Of a stretch of 64,000 nt of DNA, positions 10,676 through 20,444 are shown piece by piece (the first letter of the stretch is position 1; every line of letters starts with the position of its first letter). The DNA comes from Flectonema sp. DT1601 (taxonomy: Eukaryota; Euglenozoa; Diplonemea; Diplonemida; Diplonemidae), in NCBI GenBank assembly GCA_964019425.1, contig OZ025805.1, forward strand, positions 124,001-188,000, read 5' to 3'. The notes beneath the pieces are model-generated. The model saw only the letters and a list, made by a program, of their open reading frames with translations. It was not told the origin of the DNA and searched no databases. The translations under genes and the position numbers were made by a program.

Positions 10676-11541
10676 AAGCTGCATTAGTTTGTCAACGAAT
10701 GATGAAACGACTTGTTTTCCAGCATCACGGAGTTTAATAAGTTCCTCGCACTTAAACGTGGTGACCCCGATGCCGCAGAGGACATGCTCTTAATCAGAGC
10801 AATGAGAGACGCAAATGTTCCAAAATTCCTACGAGAAGACACCACCCTATTCATGGCATTGGTACAAGACTTATTCCCTACAGTTGAGATCAGAGAAAGC
10901 ATAAATCCAGCCATTACCAAGATTGATTTAACAGCACGCATTCCAAAGTCATAATGGTCTTGCTTACTGAGTTGTTGAGATGATAAATTATAAAGTTGAA
11001 CCATTTTCTGTGCTAACGATTTACTGTCAGAGAATCCTTAGCGTTCGTTCCGGTGGTGCTCGTTTTCCAATTCCTTCGAATATCTGAACCCAATGACGTT
11101 CTTTAAGAGCTTTATTACCGAGTGATTCCATTACTGGAAGGTGTTGTCTTTCTGCGCTGACGATGTTTAGGAGTTTTTCAGTAACTCCATCACCGTCAGT
11201 TTTATTCATTTTGTATGCTTTTTGATAGAGTTCTTCAATTTGTTGTTTTACATCAGTCATGTCTAGTTTATCAAGGGGTGTTGATCCCCAGGTACGTCTT
11301 CGTTCTTCCCATCGAGCGAGGGATGACCACAGATCGTACCTATCGTTGTATACTTTTTCTGCTTGAATTAGACTCGGCCACTGTGATGGAATTTGCTGAT
11401 CAAATAAAACCTGCCATTCTTGTAGTGTGTCTGTCCATGTCTTTATCGCTTTTAATTGTTGATTCACCGCTCCGAGTTTAACTTCTAATATAAACTGTGC
11501 TGGGGATTTTGGATTTTTATAGTCGGATTTTGAACTCTGTG
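10676..11541 (-). pseudogene. Shuffled dynein heavy-chain fragments
   Basis: Patchwork of dynein pieces in new order: a segment matching about 3107-3165, an inverted segment (10749-10905), a segment matching about 3350-3476, then a jump to sequence matching about 5300-5815, and a final piece of under 20 bases matching about 5148-5164 before Ubl-LRR sequence begins. The minus ORF at 11027-11467 (MNQQLKAIKTWTDTLQEWQVLFD...) is just the intact stretch of dynein linker inside it. The sequence is nearly identical to the parent gene, so the rearrangement is recent. Confidence 0.85.
10749..10905 (+). other. 157 bp inverted dynein segment
   Basis: This stretch is the reverse complement of 3189-3345 in the dynein gene. 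It lies between flanks (GTTCCTCG on the left, TCCAGCCATT on the right) that keep the parental orientation. It therefore reads dynein AAA1/AAA2 linker residues (GDPDAAEDMLLIRAMRDAN) on the plus strand. A 15-base deletion lies just to its left. Confidence 0.88.
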
Positions 11542-11550
11542 ATTCTTAAC

Positions 11551-11941
11551 TAAGACCTGAAAGGTCAAGAGAAGTGACTTGTAAACAGTAAAATAAGAAA
11601 CGATCACCAATACACAAATAGTGGTGACACTACTAAGACTTGAAAGGTCAAGAATAGTAATTTGTGAACAACGAGACAAGAATCTATCTCCGATAGTAAT
11701 AACCAGTGAGATGTCTGTGTTGTTGGAATTTGAATTGCGGAAAGCAATCTGTTTGGCATCCGAAAGAAGCAGCTCACCGTCAACAGTGAGGCAACCATCT
11801 GCTGTGAATGTCGGAGTGTCCAGATATAAGTACTCTGTAATGTGGTCTCTCATCCAAAGAAGCAGCTTCTCCCGTTTTGCATCATCAACAAACCAGCTTT
11901 TACCGAATATCCTGAACTACTTCTTCCACATTTCCAACTCG
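11551..11941 (-). pseudogene. Ubl-LRR gene fragment lacking both ends
   Basis: Contains the family linker (WMRDHITEYLYLDTPTFTADG, LLSDAKQIAFRNSNSNNTDIS) and about two LRR units. The ubiquitin-like N-terminus is missing: at about 11941 the sequence passes from SELEMWKK into tyrosine-recombinase sequence. The other end abuts shuffled dynein. Residue choices (DTPTFTADG) match the 27 kb gene better than the 9 kb one. Confidence 0.8.
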
Positions 11942-12290
11942 TATGCTAGCATTCCCTGCTTTGACACCTTCGTCGCCGTCACAAATAGTGATACCGTATC
12001 CTGGTTTACCGGGACGTCGTTCCGTTCTACCCAAATCAGCAGTCGGTCCCAAAGACACTGCCTGTTGCGCATCGTACTTTGAGCCCATATCTTCCCTGCT
12101 ATCCGTTCCAGTGTTAGCAACGAATCGTTCAGATCCGACGTGAACTCTTTGTTCCGTCCTTTCTGGATCCTCCTCACCTGATCTTCTATTTGATTTTTCA
12201 GATCAGGCTTCCAAATAGAGTTGAAACCTCGGCGCCTTCTGAACTCTTTATTTTCTCTCCCATCTTCATTATTCGGTCTGGGCGTTCAAA
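11942..12290 (-). mobile_element. Tyrosine-recombinase N-terminal domain fragment (fossil)
   Basis: Minus-strand coding remnant with an Arg-rich lead (ENKEFRRRRGFNSIWKPDL), then the pattern of a recombinase core-binding domain: LERIAGKIWAQST, QCLWDRLLIWVERND, VPVNQDTVSLFVTATKVSK, MLAY. This resembles the SAM-like N-terminal domain of tyrosine recombinases (short helices with W..R...W, then P.....V..F). A diverged coding relative lies on the plus strand at 63327-63542. The catalytic domain is not present here. The element class (DIRS-like or Crypton-like) cannot be told from this piece. Confidence 0.5.
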
Positions 12291-12339
12291 GAAGCTCGTC
12301 AAACCTCGATTCTGGGGATTATAAGATCGACTTGAATGT

Positions 12340-12600
12340 GGATCGCTGATACATTCGAAAAATAACGGGGGATGTTCCCTGTTGAAGAGGGAGTTACAAC
12401 GCTGCCAAATGTGAAAGATGTTATTGAGTTGTCAATATCTGTAGTTTGGAGCTGGCGGTTTTTCAAAAACTTCAATTCCGAAACCCAGCACCCCACTCTT
12501 CTGACGCTGCCTCAATTGCGTCACTCATCAGCGTGTCTTCGGTAACCACAAAAACGGAACAGCCAGAAAATCTCCATCTGGACAGGAAATGGAAACTTGC
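12340..12600. other. Fragments: inverted chimera tail and Ubl-paralogue start
   Basis: About 12345-12440 is an inverted, diverged copy of the tail at 10140-10260. From about 12475 to 12600 the sequence copies the 5' end of the short Ubl paralogue at 24700-24845, in the same orientation. No complete gene is present. Confidence 0.65.
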
Positions 12601-13332
12601 ATGTTGTCTGTGCCGCTAAAATGAGGAGGAAATGAGTAATTCACTTTCCATTACTTTTATGCACCTGAGAAAGAAGTATATGTTAAGATTGAAGGCAAAG
12701 ACAAACACCAGAATTGTATCCAACAAAGAAATATCTACACTGTGAAGGGGTGCAGATTACTTCTGCGTAAGGGGTTATGTTTTAAAGTAGTAGTTGGAGG
12801 AAGAGGAGTGGGAGCAGAATCCGAAAAAGGGAATAAGGGGAAAATTACACTAAAGGAAAGAAACGTTCTTTATCTACCAAAAGGGGATTTCACCGCAGGA
12901 GGAGACTTAACCGACCGAGAAAGATATTTAGAAAGCTTTGATTCTGACCAGTCAGGATTGATCAGTGCATCTACTATAGAAAGGTCGTCTATAACAATAT
13001 TTAAGTCGGTAGTTTTATATGAAATATCAATAACTTCCATAACATGGTTCTTCACATCAGAGCGCAGAAGTGAGAAACTTGTCTTCCTTTCGATCCGCGC
13101 GACTACTTTCCTCCTCACAAAAACACCCTGAAGCGGAAACTTGAACAATAACAGATTGTCAGATAACTCAATAAGATGACTATTAAAATTGTTAATAGCC
13201 TTCTTGAGGTGTTATCTGAAATATATTTCTCCTTTTTATAATATTCTCGCGGATTTGGAGATTTTCTTTCAAACTCGCGATTTTTTCCACAAGTAATATT
13301 TCCCTGCCACAGAAAGAATTTTAGGGTCAAAT
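12600..13332. repeat. Shared cassette, copy 2
   Basis: Second copy of the 8100-8880 cassette, including the small minus-strand ORF (12870-13148, 92 codons here). It ends in the 27 bp sequence (13306-13332) that recurs on the far side of the 703 bp insertion. Confidence 0.8.
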
Positions 13333-14035
13333 CATAGATGGAAATTTGGAGGGCGCCTGGTGAAAATCAGCCACAAAAATTTGTAGGGCCAAAATAGGGC
13401 GCTGGAGGGCGCTTTTTTAATTAAATTTAATATAATGCCGAGCTCATTTTGACACACCTGCCCTCAGAGAGGGTCGAATCGCATCTTATTTGACTTTTCT
13501 CCGGTTCGCCCGATCAAATGCGTCTCTGGGATATCAGTTTACTTGCCACCAGTAAACTTCTTTTTTTTCTCACAAGTGAAGACCGGCCTATTAACAGGTT
13601 AGCAAGAACGCACTCTCCCTCCTCGAATCCCTCTATATCCGACTCGGTGCATTCTGCGGGCTAATCAGCTCCTTGTAGATCTGGGATGCATCGTCCACTG
13701 AAATGAGTTTCAGCTTCAGGGATTGCAGCAGGCTCCGGAAGCTCTCAAGGAGTGGCCCATTGTTTTTGCCATTGTTGACAGCCGAACCAACCTGGAGGTC
13801 TCGGGTTCGAACCCCGTGAAACCCTTTTTTCTCTTTTTCGAAAGACAAGCATGTCAAAAAAAAAATTTGGCTTCTGCGTCAAAATACATGTGCGTCAGTG
13901 TAAGTCCCCGTCAATTTAGCTGTCTTATAGTAATAAAAAAGGTAAAAAAAAGCGCCCTCCAAAATAATATTTATATTAAAAGCGCTCTACAAGCGTCCTA
14001 CACGCCCTCCAAATTGTAGGGCACTTCTATCTACA
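13333..14035. mobile_element. 703 bp insertion with imperfect terminal inverted repeats, copy 1
   Basis: Interrupts the cassette between two 27 bp direct copies (13306-13332 and 14036-14062, two mismatches). The ends are imperfect inverted repeats: TAGATGGAA then ATTTGGAGGGCG on the left, and TAGATAGAA then ATTTGGAGGGCG on the complement of the right, which has extra bases between. Further inward, GGAGGGCGCTTTTTT and its near complement AAAAAAAGCGCCCTCC form a second pair. At about 13800 it carries GGGTTCGAACCCC, a perfect pol III B-box, followed by a T-run. The minus ORF 13633-13857 looks like a tRNA-like shadow. It encodes no protein, so it is non-autonomous. A copy that looks the same throughout lies at 25883-26585. 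Confidence 0.65.
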
Positions 14036-14116
14036 GCCACAGAAAGATTTTTAGGTTCAAATAATTAATAAAACAAAAATAACAAAAAACAAAAATTTAA
14101 GAAATAACTCACCACT

Positions 14117-15502
14117 TTATCCTGAATAATCAATCGCTGCTTTCACAGACTTCTCAAAGAGAGCGCTATTACTTTCAGGCAGCTGCACAGATTCAAGAGC
14201 GTTGCATTCACTGAGAAAGCGATCACCAATAGTGCTGGCACTACTAAGACCTGAAAGGTCAAGAGTAGTGATTTGTTTACAGAAATATAAGAAATAATTC
14301 CCAATAGTGGTGACACTACTAAGACTTGAAAGGTCAAGAGAAGTGATTTGTTCACAGTAAAATAAGAAACGATCACCAATAGTGGTGACACTACTAAGAC
14401 ATGAAAGGTCAAGAGTAGTAATTTGTGAACAGTTAGACAAGAAATAATCACCAATAGTGGTGACACTACTGAGACTTGAAAGGACAAGAATAGTAATTTG
14501 TGAACAGTTAGACAAGAAATAATTCCCAATAGTTGTGACACTACTAAGACCTGAAAGGTCAAGAGAAGTGATTTGTTTACAGGAATATAAAAAGAATTTC
14601 CCAATAGTGGTGACACTACTAAGACCTGAAAGGTCAAGAGAAATGATTTGTTTACAGCAAGACACGAAATTATCACCAATAGTAGTGACACGACTAAGAC
14701 CTGCAAGGTCAAGAGAAGTGATTTGTTCACAGAAATATAAGAAACGATCACCAACAGTGGTGACACCACTAAGGCCTGCAAGGTCAAGAGAAGTGATTTG
14801 CTCACAGGAATATAAGAAATCATTCCCAATAAAAGTGACACTACTTAGATCTGAAAGGTCAAGAGAAGTAATTTGTGAACAGTTAGACAAGAAATAATCA
14901 CAAATAGTGGTGACACTACTGAGACTTGAAAGATCAAGAATAGTAATTTGTGAACAGTTAGACAAGAAACTATCACCAATAGTGGTGACACTACTAAGAC
15001 TTGAAAGGTCAAGAGAAGTAATTTGTGAACAACGAAACAAGAACTTATCTCCGATAGTAGTAACCAGTGAGATGTCTGTGTTGTTGGGATTTGAATTGCG
15101 GAAAGCAATCTGTTTGGCATCTGAAGGAAGCAGCTCACCGTCAACAGTGAGGCAACCATCTTCTGTGAATGTGGCAGTGTCCAGATATAAGTAATCCGTA
15201 ATGTGGTCTCTCATCCAAAGAAGCAGCTTCTCCCGTTTTGCATCATCAACAAACCAGCTTTTACTGAATATCCTAAACTGTTTCTTCCACATTTCCAACT
15301 CGCTGTTTGCAACCACTCCATGATCTGCCAGCCGATCAGTTTCGCAAAGGGTATCACCAGCAAACGAGAGTTCAACTTCCTCCGGATCGACATCCCACTC
15401 CCCAGCCGCCGCCGTCAACACGTCGATCACAACTGAATCAGCACCAGCCGTCACTGTCACTGCGGGGAGTCCCCAATCCGGACACGTCACAAAAACTTGC
15501 AT
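14117..15502 (-). CDS. Ubiquitin-like/BspA-type LRR protein 2 (461 aa, 11 repeats)
   Basis: Longest family member. I chose the start MQVFVTCPDWG at 15502, shared by all paralogues; an in-frame upstream methionine at 15595 adds 31 residues (MLPPGVWNTTS...) seen in no relative. The ubiquitin-like domain spans 1-75, the linker 76-160, eleven 25-residue LRRs 161-435 (14198-15022), and the common tail LESVQLPESN follows. The last five repeats and everything downstream, including the 703 bp insertion, match the gene at 26667-27899 almost base for base, while upstream repeats differ. That points to recent duplication followed by repeat exchange. The only cysteines in the repeats fall at the LS.C position. 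Function unknown. Confidence 0.85.
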   Translation of the reverse strand: MQVFVTCPDWGLPAVTVTAGADSVVIDVLTAAAGEWDVDPEEVELSFAGDTLCETDRLADHGVVANSELEMWKKQFRIFSKSWFVDDAKREKLLLWMRDHITDYLYLDTATFTEDGCLTVDGELLPSDAKQIAFRNSNPNNTDISLVTTIGDKFLFRCSQITSLDLSSLSSVTTIGDSFLSNCSQITILDLSSLSSVTTICDYFLSNCSQITSLDLSDLSSVTFIGNDFLYSCEQITSLDLAGLSGVTTVGDRFLYFCEQITSLDLAGLSRVTTIGDNFVSCCKQIISLDLSGLSSVTTIGKFFLYSCKQITSLDLSGLSSVTTIGNYFLSNCSQITILVLSSLSSVTTIGDYFLSNCSQITTLDLSCLSSVTTIGDRFLFYCEQITSLDLSSLSSVTTIGNYFLYFCKQITTLDLSGLSSASTIGDRFLSECNALESVQLPESNSALFEKSVKAAIDYSG

Positions 15503-15800
15503 TGTTGCCTTCTTTTTTGAGTTACGGGCTGTTAATATATGGCTGCTGTGTAAAGAATGTGTGGATGTTGTGTTCCAAACGCCAGGCGGCAACAATTATA
15601 TAAATACGATCCCCATATTGAATCATGCCTGAGGCTTACCAATATAACTAATGTGTCCTCTCTCGTACTGCATATCATAAATGACGCAGTACATTCAAGA
15701 GTGTGAGCTTCGAAAGAAAGTCAACCCAAATATTGCCCTTCGCGATAATTTATAATTCTCTGTTGGGTCCCCGGAACTTTGATTTTCTCTGTTGTACACC
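15503..15800. repeat. Shared 5' flank of Ubl-LRR genes, copy 1
   Basis: About 300 bp upstream of this gene recur upstream of three others (23002-23310, 27900-28270, 30776-30985). Shared landmarks are CATTCTTTACACAG on the minus strand, a possible spliced-leader or intron acceptor, an AT-rich TATTTATATAATTG block, and the sequence TATATTGGTAAGCC. The flank of the first Ubl-LRR gene (10014-10100) keeps only its first part. Confidence 0.7.
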
Positions 15801-16489
15801 ACCCAAAAGAGTTTTGTAAAAACAAAAAGAAATAAAAGGGAAAACCCATAATTCCGCACAAAGATTTTTCAAAATTCCAGATTTCAACAAAAGGTTTCGA
15901 AAAACCGCCAGCTCCAAACTACAGATATTGACTACTCAATAACATCTTTCACATGTTGTCTTAAATCAACTAAACAGACTCTCGACGTCGAGTGGGTCCC
16001 ACCAACGCAGAGCGAGATTTGGTCACCATGCGTGACAATCCCGCGACAGTCTTTTCCCCCTTCCCCTTTTATTTTGTATTTGGGTATAGATGCGACTGCG
16101 AAAAGCAAAAACTTTTTGTGTGTGTTCGTAAAGGCTTTTTCTTATTTCCGACTAGCAGCCAAGCCTTATGCAAGTGATTCTTAAACCGCGTTTTTCGTAA
16201 AGGTTTGAATTGATATCCTTCCTCACTCCTCAGTAGTGCTGTCTGATTCCTCAGTAGTGCTATCTGACCCTCGGAGGTACTACTTGGTGGGTGAGATTTG
16301 ACTATTTTATATCCAACAGATCCCCGTATTTGCACACAAAGATCGTAGTCACCTCTGATGCAGAGGGTACAAAAGCATGAAACGGCGTGATATCCCATTG
16401 TAAAGTCTTGTACTTCATTTTGATAACCTCACTAGCGAGCGGAAGGAGAAGAAGTTACTACGGATACCGGTCAAGATTATCTCTCCGTG

Positions 16490-17029
16490 TCAAGGGGATA
16501 CGTCGGTAATGTCAGGTAAAAAATTAAATACTCGCTCCGAGATGGGTTTGGAGGAATCAGCGATAGCCATCTTAGTGCGGGCAACTTCAAAAAGAGATTT
16601 CGCATCACTTATTTCACCTGTCAAGTTGTAGCGATGTGCAGAGCGCCCAATGTCAAGAGCAAACCTCTTCAATTGGTATCCCTCAGAATCCCATGGTCCC
16701 TTACTATGTCCTGTAGGAAAGCAGTCCCATGTTACATCTTTATCTATTGCTGCCATCCAGTCAAGCATGTATTTAACTTTGAAGCGATTACCTCCTTCGC
16801 TAAAATTGTGAAAGTGAGCAAAATCATCCTGCAGCGTATCCAGCAAGTGTGACAGAGCCTTGCAGACAGCTGGAAAAGTCTGAGTGAGATTGTTTGATAT
16901 ATAATAGTGGGTAGTGTATTGAATTATCCGTGTGATGAAAAGTCTGAGTGTGATTGCAGGTTTGCTGCTTAACCTTTTTATTACTGGTGTTGATGGAGAG
17001 TCCCTCTTGCACTTTGCGGCATTTCGCAA
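16490..17029 (-). pseudogene. Transposon-associated ORF with HGKG-like motif
   Basis: The reading frame contains LLDTLQDDFAHFHNFSEGGN, DKDVTWDCFPTGHSKGPWD and SEGYQLKRFALDIG. The FPTGH(S/G)KGPWD...KRFA stretch recalls an FF.TSHGKG..DG.GG..KR motif that I know from uncharacterised transposon proteins in animals; that link is from memory. The copy at 31698-32054 reads GHGKG where this one reads GHSKG. The frame starts in low-complexity sequence, so the true N-terminus is unclear. Confidence 0.4.
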
Positions 17030-17130
17030 GTGCGAATAACACGAAGTGTAAACACAGTTTTCAGGGAGCCTGAAGCTTCCTGTGACATGTGAGATGCCAC
17101 CTACAGTGGCAACGAGTTGAGGTTGGTATC

Positions 17131-17430
17131 CTACAAATATTCCGTAGTCTCAATGACATGAAATACGAGTGGGATACCTCCACCGCGATATTTGCAGTAC
17201 TCACTCCAAGCATGTTGATACGGGTGTCTGCAACACCTCTTAAAGACTTTAATTCTTTCCCCGTCTCTTATTATCCAGCGTTCTTTGCATGACTCGTCTG
17301 GTTCTGATGCCTCAGACATCCACCATTCGGTGATATCCTGAGTGAGGCTCCGGTTTCCTGATTTACACGAGGGTGTAGTTGGTGATGGTGACACGTGACT
17401 CAGAAGAACATTCTCAGCACGTCGAACCAA
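17131..17430 (-). pseudogene. Second ORF of the transposon-like repeat
   Basis: Reads DITEWWMSEASEPDESCKERWIIRDGERIKVF and CCRHPYQHAWSEYCKYRG. Copies lie at 32318-32650 and, cut short, at 28290-28500. The cysteine/histidine-rich end (CC.HPY..AWSEYC) could bind metal. It lies upstream of the HGKG-like ORF on the same strand and may be its first exon. Function unknown. Confidence 0.35.
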
Positions 17431-18245
17431 TGTTTTGACAACTATTTCAGGGAAGCTTCCAACAAGTGGGCCATTATCACCACCACAGACACAGATGCAA
17501 CATTTTCTGTTAAATATATTTCAGTAATTTGCAGCATCCCAAAGCACCGTTTCACCAAGCATCGAATTTTTCGATGCGTTCCCATAATGTAAATCCAACA
17601 TTCTGATTATTAGTTTCTGTAGTCGTTAATACCAATTCTTAATTCACACCCATTTATCAGATTTCGAACCCCATTTCGCGCATACCTTTTTCACGAATTT
17701 TAAATTGCAACCCAACGAACAGAACTGGGACCGGCAGCGGCGTCCAGCCCATCCATGGCGGACCCACCACAACCCCAACGCGGTGACCTACTCGCATGGG
17801 TAGTCCACCAAGTTGACCATTGTTTAGTTTATTGATATCACCGAGTGATTTGTTTCTCATGTTTCCTTTCTTCCAAACAGGTCCCAAAGGATGCAAGATA
17901 ATTACCTTACATAATTGCTACTAGGGTTGATTGGTTAGTAAAAAAGTTCATATCTCTTGAATGAGGGAGAAGAAAGAAAAAATAGTTAAAAAAAAAAAAT
18001 TAGGGGTGTTTTTTACTGTAAGCAAAAAATGCAACTCTCTTGAGGGTGGGGAAACAAAAAAAAAAAGTTTTAAAAAAAAATTAGGGGTGTTTCTTACTTA
18101 GATTTTCTCGATCTTTCCATTCCAGGTCTGGGATTAATATTTATCATTGAGTAGTACCAAGGAAATCTTGCAAAGAGACGTTTATCTCTTTTTAGTTTTC
18201 GTCAAGGGAAGACCACCAAGTTGACAACTATATATGTTTATGATT

Positions 18246-18386
18246 CATTATTATGCTTGGAGTGGATGCAGAACCCAAGGCAGCTGTAATTCCCCTGCTC
18301 ATAGAAGTGGGAGTTTAGTTCTTCTGGGACTTGAGGCAGAGATCCCTTTTCCTTGTAGTCCAGTTTGACTACTAAGCTATCCCATT
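18246..18386 (-). mobile_element. tRNA-derived SINE with 12 bp target duplication
   Basis: A 141 bp insertion flanked by perfect ATGTTTATGATT repeats (18234-18245 and 18387-18398). Read on the minus strand it opens with TGGGATAGCTTAGTAGTC, an A-box-like tRNA 5' region, and has a B-box-like GCCTCAAGTCC (9 of 11 consensus positions) about 50 bases on, ending in an ATAATAATG tail. It sits inside a diverged duplicate of 17810-17910. Only one copy was recognised in the window. Confidence 0.6.
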
Positions 18387-18429
18387 ATGTTTATGATTAC
18401 CGAGTGAATTGTTTTTCTATCTTCTTTCT

Positions 18430-18730
18430 TTTATCAGGTGCAAAAAGAATGCGTAGCTAATTACTTTGTTGTAATGTTTATAATAAAACATTCTTCTTGT
18501 TGTTACTAGTTCGTAGCACACTTTCAGGGGGAAATTTGATACGATACGAAAAGATTTATCTGGGAAGAATACTGCAGGTCTTTGCACAAAATTTTTGGGG
18601 GGGCGGAATAGGCAAAAGTTTTGGCACCTTTCCCGGGTTGAGAAGTATGAGACACAAAAGAGTACAAAAGATAACAAAGTTCAGTTTTGAGGAAAAAAAA
18701 ACAATCACATACCAGGATAGCATCGCAGCA
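18430..18730. repeat. Dispersed block shared with 33240-33400
   Basis: Contains a stretch (TTTCCCGGGTTGAGAAGTAT through CTTCCAGACTTC) repeated at 33280-33400 with small differences. It ends exactly where dynein sequence starts. No credible gene is present; the ORFs here are short and low in complexity. Confidence 0.5.
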
Positions 18731-18735
18731 CTTCC

Positions 18736-20222
18736 AGACTTCAGCATAAAACATGATTTCAGCTATCAATGCGTAGTCAGGTATCATCATACAGATTGGT
18801 CTGAACAATGCTTTTAGGTTATCAGGAAGTTCAGTTCTACCCGCATAGCCAGGATTCATTGTGATAAAAACACCAAAATTTGAATTTAATCTCATCTTGT
18901 GACCATCAAACATCATCGTGTCTTTTCCTTCTGCAATAGCAAGAGTCACTTCGAGCATTTGCTGAGCGACGACTGAGAGTACTTCGATATCAATACGGTT
19001 AAATTCATCAAAACAGGCCCATGCACCTGCCTGGGCTAATCCAGCAAACATTTGAGACAACTTCCAAATTGACTTTTGAACTTTTTTCAAAAATAGCATT
19101 GCAGTCTCTGACCCATTCCGCAAAATATTTCAAAGGAACGATTCTCTTTTCATCTAATCGATGTCTCATTGCTTCCAGTGATTGGACTCCCTCTCGCTCA
19201 AATGTAACACGTGAGATTTCTTGGGCACGCTTTGTCGCTAACTCCAAGAGACATGTTTTAATCTGGTCAAGGATGCCGTCCAGAGGTTGCAACAACTCAC
19301 CAATTAATTTTCTTATGTATATGTGCAGTATTCCGTGATCTGAGTCATGCAGGCGTTCCAACTCTGCCTTAAACGTATTCTTAACCCTTTTAATGTATTT
19401 TGTGAAATCTTGAGCAACCAGTGTGTCTCTCTCGTTTATCCAACGTTTGTGTTCCGTCTTCCACTCTTCATCAACGAAATGTTTACATGAACGACATCCT
19501 CTGTAGTCTTGCGATGCAGCTCGAACGAAATCTGGTCAAGGATGCCGTCCGGAGGTTGCAACAACCCACCAGTTAATTTTCTTATGTAGATGTGCAGTAT
19601 TCCGTGATCTGAGCGAGAAGATAACGAAATGCTTGTTGAAGCTGACTGTGTTGGGGTACCAACATTAAATTCTAACTTTGATCAAATTGACGCGTTACTT
19701 CAAACGTAACAAGCAGGTCTCTTGATCTTTCAGGTTGTTTCTCATGACTGACAAATTGCTCAGATTGACGTAAAACTGATTTAAATACATTCTCCGTCAC
19801 CATCATATCTGAAAGTCTAACGAAGTTACCGCGAATGCCTTGTACGTTAAATAATTTTTAAAAAATTTAATTTCCGTCAACTCATCGAACAGACTTGACT
19901 CTCTCATCCAGTTCGAAGTAGTAAATAATTCCGGTGATGCGAAAGGTCTCACGTGCACTACACCTTTACCGCTGATAACCCAATGCTCTGGATCTTGTTC
20001 GCCTCTCAAAACAAGAAAATGTCATACGGCCGATAGAGTAATGAACTAATATCATTATTGCAGTATACAAATCGAAAAGACGGCTTCGGTGTTGAACTGA
20101 AAAATGAAATCACGTGCTGGGCATTTCTCAATCGTCCAACCGGCTCCTTATCCCCACTAGTGATTGCTGGCAACGGTCCAGCAGGTTTGTGTGGTATGTG
20201 ATACTTTTGATAGTGATGCATA
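18736..20222 (-). pseudogene. Internally deleted dynein pseudogene
   Basis: Collinear with the dynein gene but with large pieces missing: about 3480-3800 (AAA1: [28 protein letters not shown]), then about 6040-6500, a short repeat of about 6235-6315, then about 6690-6900, then about 7600-7990 including the original start codon. Several junctions change frame. It is nearly identical to the parent where it matches, so it is recent. Transcription through it could give a truncated N-terminal dynein tail (MHHYQKYHIPHKPAG...). Confidence 0.88.
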
Positions 20223-20444
20223 ATTTAATTGTGAGTTGTGCATATCTGAAAAAATTAAAACTAAAAGAAAGAAAACAAATTAAAACATACAATCACAGAA
20301 CAAGACCATTGGGATTACGGGGGTCGGGAAGTTAATTTGCAAATTCTAACTTAGCAAGTCTGCATGTCGTCTGTGCCGCTGAAATGAGGAGGAAATGAGT
20401 AATTCGCTTTCCATCACTTATATGCACCTGAGAAAGAAGTATAT
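20223..20444. repeat. Dynein leader and start of cassette, copy 3
   Basis: Matches 7991-8208. It is interrupted at AAGTATAT by the 777 bp element, and the cassette resumes at 21222. Confidence 0.8.

Larger units (their letters stand above)
15870..18195. mobile_element. Transposon-like repeat with two decayed ORFs, copy 1
   Basis: Matches 31000-32917 over most of its length. It holds minus-strand coding remnants (16490-17029 and 17131-17430) listed separately. The far-right end, seen in the 31-33 kb copy and the 777 bp element with its CAGTCATTCC terminus, is missing here, so the copy is truncated. A-rich simple sequence lies at 17980-18080. Confidence 0.55.

Noticed and set aside
13760-13830. 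Functional tRNA gene around GGGTTCGAACCCC
   Set aside because: No matching acceptor stem, D-arm or anticodon arm could be folded upstream; only the T-arm/B-box is convincing.
13633-13857. 74-codon ORF (GFHGVRTRDLQVGSAVNN)
   Set aside because: It is the complement of the tRNA-like B-box region. Such peptides are well-known artefacts of translating tRNA-like repeats.
14143-14841. Long minus-strand ORFs rich in LLLTFQVLVVSPLLVI within the LRR arrays
   Set aside because: These are second-frame shadows of the 75 bp repeats, which stay open because the unit length is a multiple of three.
14535-14897. Plus-strand ORFs with VVTLLRLERSREVICEQ repeats
   Set aside because: Antisense shadows of the same LRR units.
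15640-15700. Spliced-leader RNA gene
   Set aside because: Only the exon end and donor resemble a leader; the CAGTTTCTGTAC-type body, Sm site and T-run terminator are not seen.
15640-15720. Large-subunit rRNA fragment suggested by AGTACGAGAG on the minus strand
   Set aside because: Only about ten bases match the sarcin-ricin loop, and the flanks do not continue the rRNA sequence.
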